From positions 1-30,167 of IMG/VR virus record IMGVR_UViG_3300037345_000004: a stretch of DNA of 30,167 bases; one strand, 5' to 3'. The notes under the pieces were generated by a model. It saw only the letters and a program-made list of their open reading frames with translations, had not been told where the DNA came from and searched no databases. The translations under genes were made by a program, and so were the position numbers. This stretch comes from a virus. This document shows, in pieces, positions 27,890 to 30,167 of this stretch (the stretch's first letter is position 1; every line of letters begins with the position of its first letter).

Positions 27890-30167
27890 TCATGCTGGAT
27901 CAACGACGAACTGGTTCCAATTTACATCTGCAAACACAGTATATGCGTAGTCTTTAAACCTAATAGGTCTCTCATCGTCTACAACAATCTTGTTTGTTCC
28001 TGTATAACTCTTATAAACCTCTGAAGGATTTACTCCATAATAACTTGTTTCTGATAAAACAAGAACCTTGTTCCAATTAAACGATGGTATATTCCAAAAT
28101 TCCCAATCAAGTGCAAAAGATCCAAGAACCTTTACTCTAAACCATGGTCTTTCTGCTATGTTTTGAACTTCTTGTAGGTTGGTTGATTGATAGTACGAAA
28201 TGCTGTTAAATAGCAACGGCCCTGTTAGTCTTACTGCTCCCTCAAAAAATGAAAAGTTTAAACTACTTGCAAAATTGATTCCAAGGAATCCCCACTCTTG
28301 CAGAGTTATTACTGGCTCTCTAACAACCTTTCCATTCCAGTAAAACCCAATACCATCTTGAACAAGTCCAGTCCTTGCATCTATCGCATAAATTTTTGCT
28401 CTTTGTCCTGAAGGATCTGTTGCCACCATATAAAACTTTATATAAGAGTCTTTGCTTTCTAATTCAAATATTTGTGTTGGAGCATAAGGAAAATAGTCTC
28501 CATCAAATCTAACAGCCATTTGCATTGCTATCACCTTAAAGCCTTCTGCCCTGCTTGCATTGACTGGAATTGTTAATCCACGATTTACTAATGGATCCTG
28601 CGTTCCTTTTAATTGGATACCGCTATTTTTTGTTAAATATAAATAAGGAGAAGACCCTGTATATATTGAAAAGGGATTATTCTTTTTAAAATCATAATAT
28701 ATTCCAGACTTTGTATAAGGATAAATAGATGTTCCAAATCTTGTTCCTATTGGACTTGCATCAGATTCGTTTAACGCTTGTGAACAGTAAGAAAGTTTTT
28801 TAATAAAAACATTATTTGTCTCTGAGTTTTTAACATTTGCTTCTATATGTGTTACTAAAGAAAGATCATTAAAGTCAACGCCTTTAGGTGGGTATATTAT
28901 CATTCCATCTACCACTTCGTATTTTGTTGTCATCCAGTCTGATCCAGGAATAAGAACTCCAGTCCTTGATGGTCTTTCTGTTTTTGTAAAATAATAATAA
29001 GTTTGATTTGCACCCAACTTTGTATATTGAAAAGTTATATATGATTTTACTACAGCCCCGTCAGTATCATACCTATAGTCTTTTGATATTTTATTTTTTA
29101 AGTCTTCGTAATCATTGTATCCAGTAAATAAATAATTATCTAAGGATGTATAAGTTCTTTGAACTGGCACACCGTACTCATTTGCCAACTCTGAATAGGT
29201 CCAACTTTCTGGATCAGTTTCAATTGCTATAGTTTTTGATGGCACAGGATAGTCAATATTAAACTGTATAAAATCAAGATCAAAGTATTGATCTCCTCTT
29301 TTATCAAGAACTGACTCAGCAAAATATGTTAATGGCAACTGGTCTTCCCAATATGCGCTTGCAGAGACTGTAAGTTTAAAGTTATTAAAAATGTTTTGAG
29401 GCAAAAGAGTATAACTTGCTACATGATCTATCAAATAGTCTTCTTCTAAAACTACTACACCACCACCAGTAATTGCACCGTTGGCCGTATCTGTTACTCC
29501 TCCATGTGGTGGCATGGATGTTGTATCAATACCTCCATCTATATTTATTAACTGATTATTTTGATAGATGGCAAAAAGATCTTCGTTCCAAACTGGAACA
29601 CCAATCTCATTAAACAACGATTTAATTTTTTGAAAGTTGTATTTTGTGCATAAGCCAATGCTATAAATTTTTCCAGTGAAGGTTGACTGATTATTTTTAT
29701 CTCCTCCAACATACAGCCTTAGATCAGAAAGAGATCCAAAGAAGTCTGAGGTTGGGTTTCCAAATCTAGAAACAAATACTGGAATATTAAGACCTATATC
29801 CACAACCTCTCCTGGCTCAGCAACCAAAGGGGAGTAGATTGTTTCAGAAATGCCATTATGGTTTATAATATAAGAAATTTGATTGTTTAGCAACTGTATT
29901 AAAAAATAACTATTTGTATTTTCTTTTTCAATTTTAAAAAGTGTTTGAACAGAACTAGAAGTTTCTGGTAATTTAAAACATCCATAAAATCCAGATACTG
30001 GTGTTTTTATAAAATTAAAATCTTCAAAAAACAAGTAGCCCGAAACTGAGTTCCAAGAAGAGTTTGGCTTAAATGAAAAAAAGTTTGTTGTGTTTATTTC
30101 TTGAGCAGTTTTGCAATCTAGTAAAAGTTCTTCTTCTGTTTTTGATGATAAAACAATTTGTGGGAGT
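27890..30167 (-). CDS. Large virion protein with LamG/concanavalin-like modules (5' end off window)
   Basis: The frame is open to the right edge, giving 758 visible residues. An internal TTG at 30034 is not a convincing start, because the coding pattern continues upstream (TNFFSFKPNSSWNSVSGYLF). Two beta-sandwich regions of LamG type can be made out. One lies near the visible N-terminus (SGFYGCFKLPETSSS ... DLRLYVGG ... GKIYSIGLC). The other is in the last third (MQMAVRFDGDYF ... IKFYMVATDPSGQRAKIYAI). Such folds bind glycans or act as adhesion modules. No signal peptide, membrane segment or enzyme motif is visible. It is encoded before the portal, away from the other tail-tip genes. A fibre or adsorption role is inferred. 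Confidence 0.7.
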   Translation of the reverse strand, partial: LPQIVLSSKTEEELLLDCKTAQEINTTNFFSFKPNSSWNSVSGYLFFEDFNFIKTPVSGFYGCFKLPETSSSVQTLFKIEKENTNSYFLIQLLNNQISYIINHNGISETIYSPLVAEPGEVVDIGLNIPVFVSRFGNPTSDFFGSLSDLRLYVGGDKNNQSTFTGKIYSIGLCTKYNFQKIKSLFNEIGVPVWNEDLFAIYQNNQLINIDGGIDTTSMPPHGGVTDTANGAITGGGVVVLEEDYLIDHVASYTLLPQNIFNNFKLTVSASAYWEDQLPLTYFAESVLDKRGDQYFDLDFIQFNIDYPVPSKTIAIETDPESWTYSELANEYGVPVQRTYTSLDNYLFTGYNDYEDLKNKISKDYRYDTDGAVVKSYITFQYTKLGANQTYYYFTKTERPSRTGVLIPGSDWMTTKYEVVDGMIIYPPKGVDFNDLSLVTHIEANVKNSETNNVFIKKLSYCSQALNESDASPIGTRFGTSIYPYTKSGIYYDFKKNNPFSIYTGSSPYLYLTKNSGIQLKGTQDPLVNRGLTIPVNASRAEGFKVIAMQMAVRFDGDYFPYAPTQIFELESKDSYIKFYMVATDPSGQRAKIYAIDARTGLVQDGIGFYWNGKVVREPVITLQEWGFLGINFASSLNFSFFEGAVRLTGPLLFNSISYYQSTNLQEVQNIAERPWFRVKVLGSFALDWEFWNIPSFNWNKVLVLSETSYYGVNPSEVYKSYTGTNKIVVDDERPIRFKDYAYTVFADVNWNQFVVDPA

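Noticed and set aside
1-30167. tRNA genes, CRISPR arrays, integrase, attachment site or lysis genes
   Set aside because: Gaps between genes are all shorter than 100 bases and none shows a cloverleaf or repeat-spacer pattern. No reading frame resembles a recombinase, holin or endolysin.

Overview
This window looks like the late structural region of a tailed bacteriophage, or a prophage derived from one, running into the start of its replication region. It is AT-rich (mid-to-upper 30s percent G+C by eye). Every gene I support is on the minus strand, so transcription runs from the right edge (30167) to the left edge (1). Genes are tightly packed, with many TAATG or ATGA stop/start overlaps. No gap exceeds 300 bases, and I see no tRNA, rRNA, CRISPR array, integrase or insertion sequence. 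The gene order (portal, prohead protease with scaffold, HK97-type capsid, connectors, tail terminator, one tail-tube protein, chaperones, a 2897-residue tape measure, tail-tip proteins), with no sheath or baseplate-wedge genes, fits a long-tailed siphovirus. Content and layout resemble large actinobacteriophages, and several genes appear to have leaderless starts, which are common in Actinobacteria. An AT-rich actinobacterial host is therefore my best guess, but it is an inference.

Layout in order of transcription. (1) 30167-27485: the 3' part of a large virion protein with LamG-like beta-sandwich regions, then a small conserved pre-portal protein. (2) 27482-23343: portal, prohead protease with a C-terminal scaffold-like region, and major capsid protein. 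The scaffold part has its own in-frame start with a near-perfect Shine-Dalgarno sequence. (3) 23253-20332: a small capsid-associated protein, three connector or completion proteins and the tail terminator. (4) 20258-18476: major tail protein, a strong UUCG terminator, then two paralogous tail-assembly chaperone genes, one long and one short. (5) 18457-2275: tape measure and a run of tail-hub, tail-tip and fibre-like proteins. (6) 2275-1: zinc-ribbon protein, MerR-type DNA-binding protein, two small hypotheticals and a DnaB-type replicative helicase cut by the left edge.

The structural genes package DNA (portal), build and mature the head (protease, scaffold, capsid), join it to the tail (connectors, terminator) and assemble the tail (chaperones, tape measure, tube, hub, fibres). 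The most unusual signals are these. First, the chaperone pair appears to replace the usual G/GT ribosomal frameshift with a gene duplication. Second, a recurring TGGTATAAT extended -10 element sits exactly 6-7 nt upstream of several start codons. Third, a HipA/PI3K-like kinase signature lies inside the tape measure. Fourth, an internal scaffold start lies within the protease gene. Fifth, a Cys-rich coding extension directly follows the portal stop codon.
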